Source: Blastocatellia bacterium
Lineage (GTDB): Bacteria; Acidobacteriota; Blastocatellia; UBA7656; JADIYM01
Reading direction: 5' to 3'
Length of the DNA: 64,000 nt
Assembly: GCA_016705245.1 (NCBI GenBank)
Contig: JADIYM010000002.1
Span: 1 to 64,000, forward strand
In this document: in pieces, positions 63,433 to 64,000 of the stretch
Numbering within the stretch: position 1 is the stretch's first letter
Layout of the letters: every line of letters starts with the position of its first letter
Program-made: the position numbers and the translations under genes
The notes under the pieces: model-generated
Told to the model about the DNA's origin: nothing
The model's database searches: none
The model's input: only the letters and a program-made list of their open reading frames with translations

Positions 63433-64000
63433 ATGCTAAACCCCATTCAAGCCGGCGGAAGCGGAGCGCCGCCGCCGGAGGCCGGGACGTCCGTCCACAT
63501 CGCGCGACTCGGCGACACGGTCGAGTCGCTGCTCGAACGATTCGGTCTTACCGACGAGTCGTCGCGTCGCGCGTTCCTCGACGCGAATCCACGCCTTGCG
63601 GGCGGCGGACTCGTTCCACCTGGATTCGTCATACGGATACCGGCAACCGCGCAGCCAGGGATCGACAACTCGGCCATTTCGACGGCGTCCATCGAAACGA
63701 CGTGGACGAAGGGCTTTGGTCGAGCGATCGCGGGACAGAACGTCTACAACGAGGAAGTTCGCGCCGCAGTACGCCGATGGCCCGATGCGGACCCGCTTAT
63801 TCTCAAGTCCATCCTCGCGCAGGAAACCGGGTTCGACCGCCGGGTCTTTGCGGCCAATCCGTACGGTTACGCGGGAATCGCCCAGCTCGGTCTCGCCGAA
63901 GCGCGCGAGGCCGGTCTGCGGACCGGGGCATCACGAAACCGTCGCGGCAGCAACCCGCCGGCGTACGACCGGACCCGCGACGAGCGTTTCGATCCGGCAA
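63433..64000 (+). CDS. LysM-like and lytic-transglycosylase-like protein (partial, cut by window edge)
   Basis: ATG at 63433 follows a perfect AGGAGG by six bases. The 189 visible residues were read directly from the bases. After a Gly/Pro-rich start comes a LysM-like segment (VHIARLGDTVESLLERFGLT, then NPRLAGGGLVPPGFVIRIP). Next is the start of an SLT-type domain: PLILKSILAQETGFD with the probable catalytic Glu, then AANPYGYAGIAQLGLAEARE, matching the E-S-x-F and G-x-x-Q-L pattern. There is no obvious signal peptide, so it might be a secretion-linked or phage-like muramidase. The C-terminus is outside the window. Confidence 0.7.
   Translation, partial: MLNPIQAGGSGAPPPEAGTSVHIARLGDTVESLLERFGLTDESSRRAFLDANPRLAGGGLVPPGFVIRIPATAQPGIDNSAISTASIETTWTKGFGRAIAGQNVYNEEVRAAVRRWPDADPLILKSILAQETGFDRRVFAANPYGYAGIAQLGLAEAREAGLRTGASRNRRGSNPPAYDRTRDERFDPA

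Overview
This window is a 64 kb, high-GC, densely coded stretch of a Gram-negative bacterial chromosome. It carries an LptE-like lipoprotein and kdsB (lipopolysaccharide), a TonB-type protein, a PilN/PilO/PilP-like pilus-assembly set, serine/threonine kinases fused to TPRs, an NHL-repeat thioredoxin and many hairpin repeats between genes. Together these suggest Acidobacteriota or a similar environmental phylum; that is inference, since no rRNA is present. I see no tRNA, rRNA, CRISPR, transposase, integrase or phage gene.

Layout. 0-8 kb: 3' part of a DciA/DUF721 gene (cut by the edge), a secreted metallophosphoesterase broken by an in-frame TGA and a frameshift, maf, a small unknown gene, ribA, an FHA-GGDEF diguanylate cyclase, and a pilN-pilO-pilP-pseudopilin operon. 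8-11 kb: exopolysaccharide genes (CpsB-like PHP phosphatase, DegT aminotransferase, RmlA-like nucleotidyltransferase) and a HisKA-only protein. 12-18.7 kb: ECF sigma factor with a TonB-domain partner, thioredoxin/NHL protein, AraC regulator, M1 metallopeptidase. 19-26 kb: inositol-phosphate synthase, then a minus-strand kdsB-pyrG-pyrK-pyrD-pyrF-hydrolase run. 26-32 kb: RskA-type anti-sigma factor, CBS protein, proline dehydrogenase, rpsT, an encapsulin shell gene without an obvious cargo gene, holA, lptE. 32-42.6 kb: leuS, a histone-H1-like/TPR fusion, yvcK, glmU, glmS, an alcohol dehydrogenase and a composite repeat. 42.6-57.5 kb: a regulatory and secreted-protein region with a HAD hydrolase, a septoil-knot-like repeat protein, an ECF sigma/kinase-TPR pair, a GT-C glycosyltransferase divergent from a membrane-anchored SARP-type regulator, a 2-TM protein, a TIMP-like secreted protein and a kinase-STAND-TPR fusion. 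57.6-64 kb: pcrA/uvrD, panB-panC-panD, a HEAT-repeat protein and the start of a LysM/transglycosylase gene.

The most striking point is at 50,228-50,293. Six tandem 11-bp units lie between the divergent glycosyltransferase and SARP-type genes. Heptamer direct repeats on an 11-bp period are the known operator form for SARP regulators, and this SARP also carries a transmembrane segment and a transglutaminase-like external domain without the catalytic Cys. Also notable are the encapsulin, the septoil-knot-like protein, the possible Sec codon in the phosphoesterase, and at least six families of inverted repeats that sit at nearly every operon end.

Caution: seven apparent indels break otherwise well conserved genes (near 645, 5,545, 6,365, 6,468, 10,180, 13,927 and 49,028). 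Six of them fall in the first 14 kb, so local sequence error is a serious possibility there.
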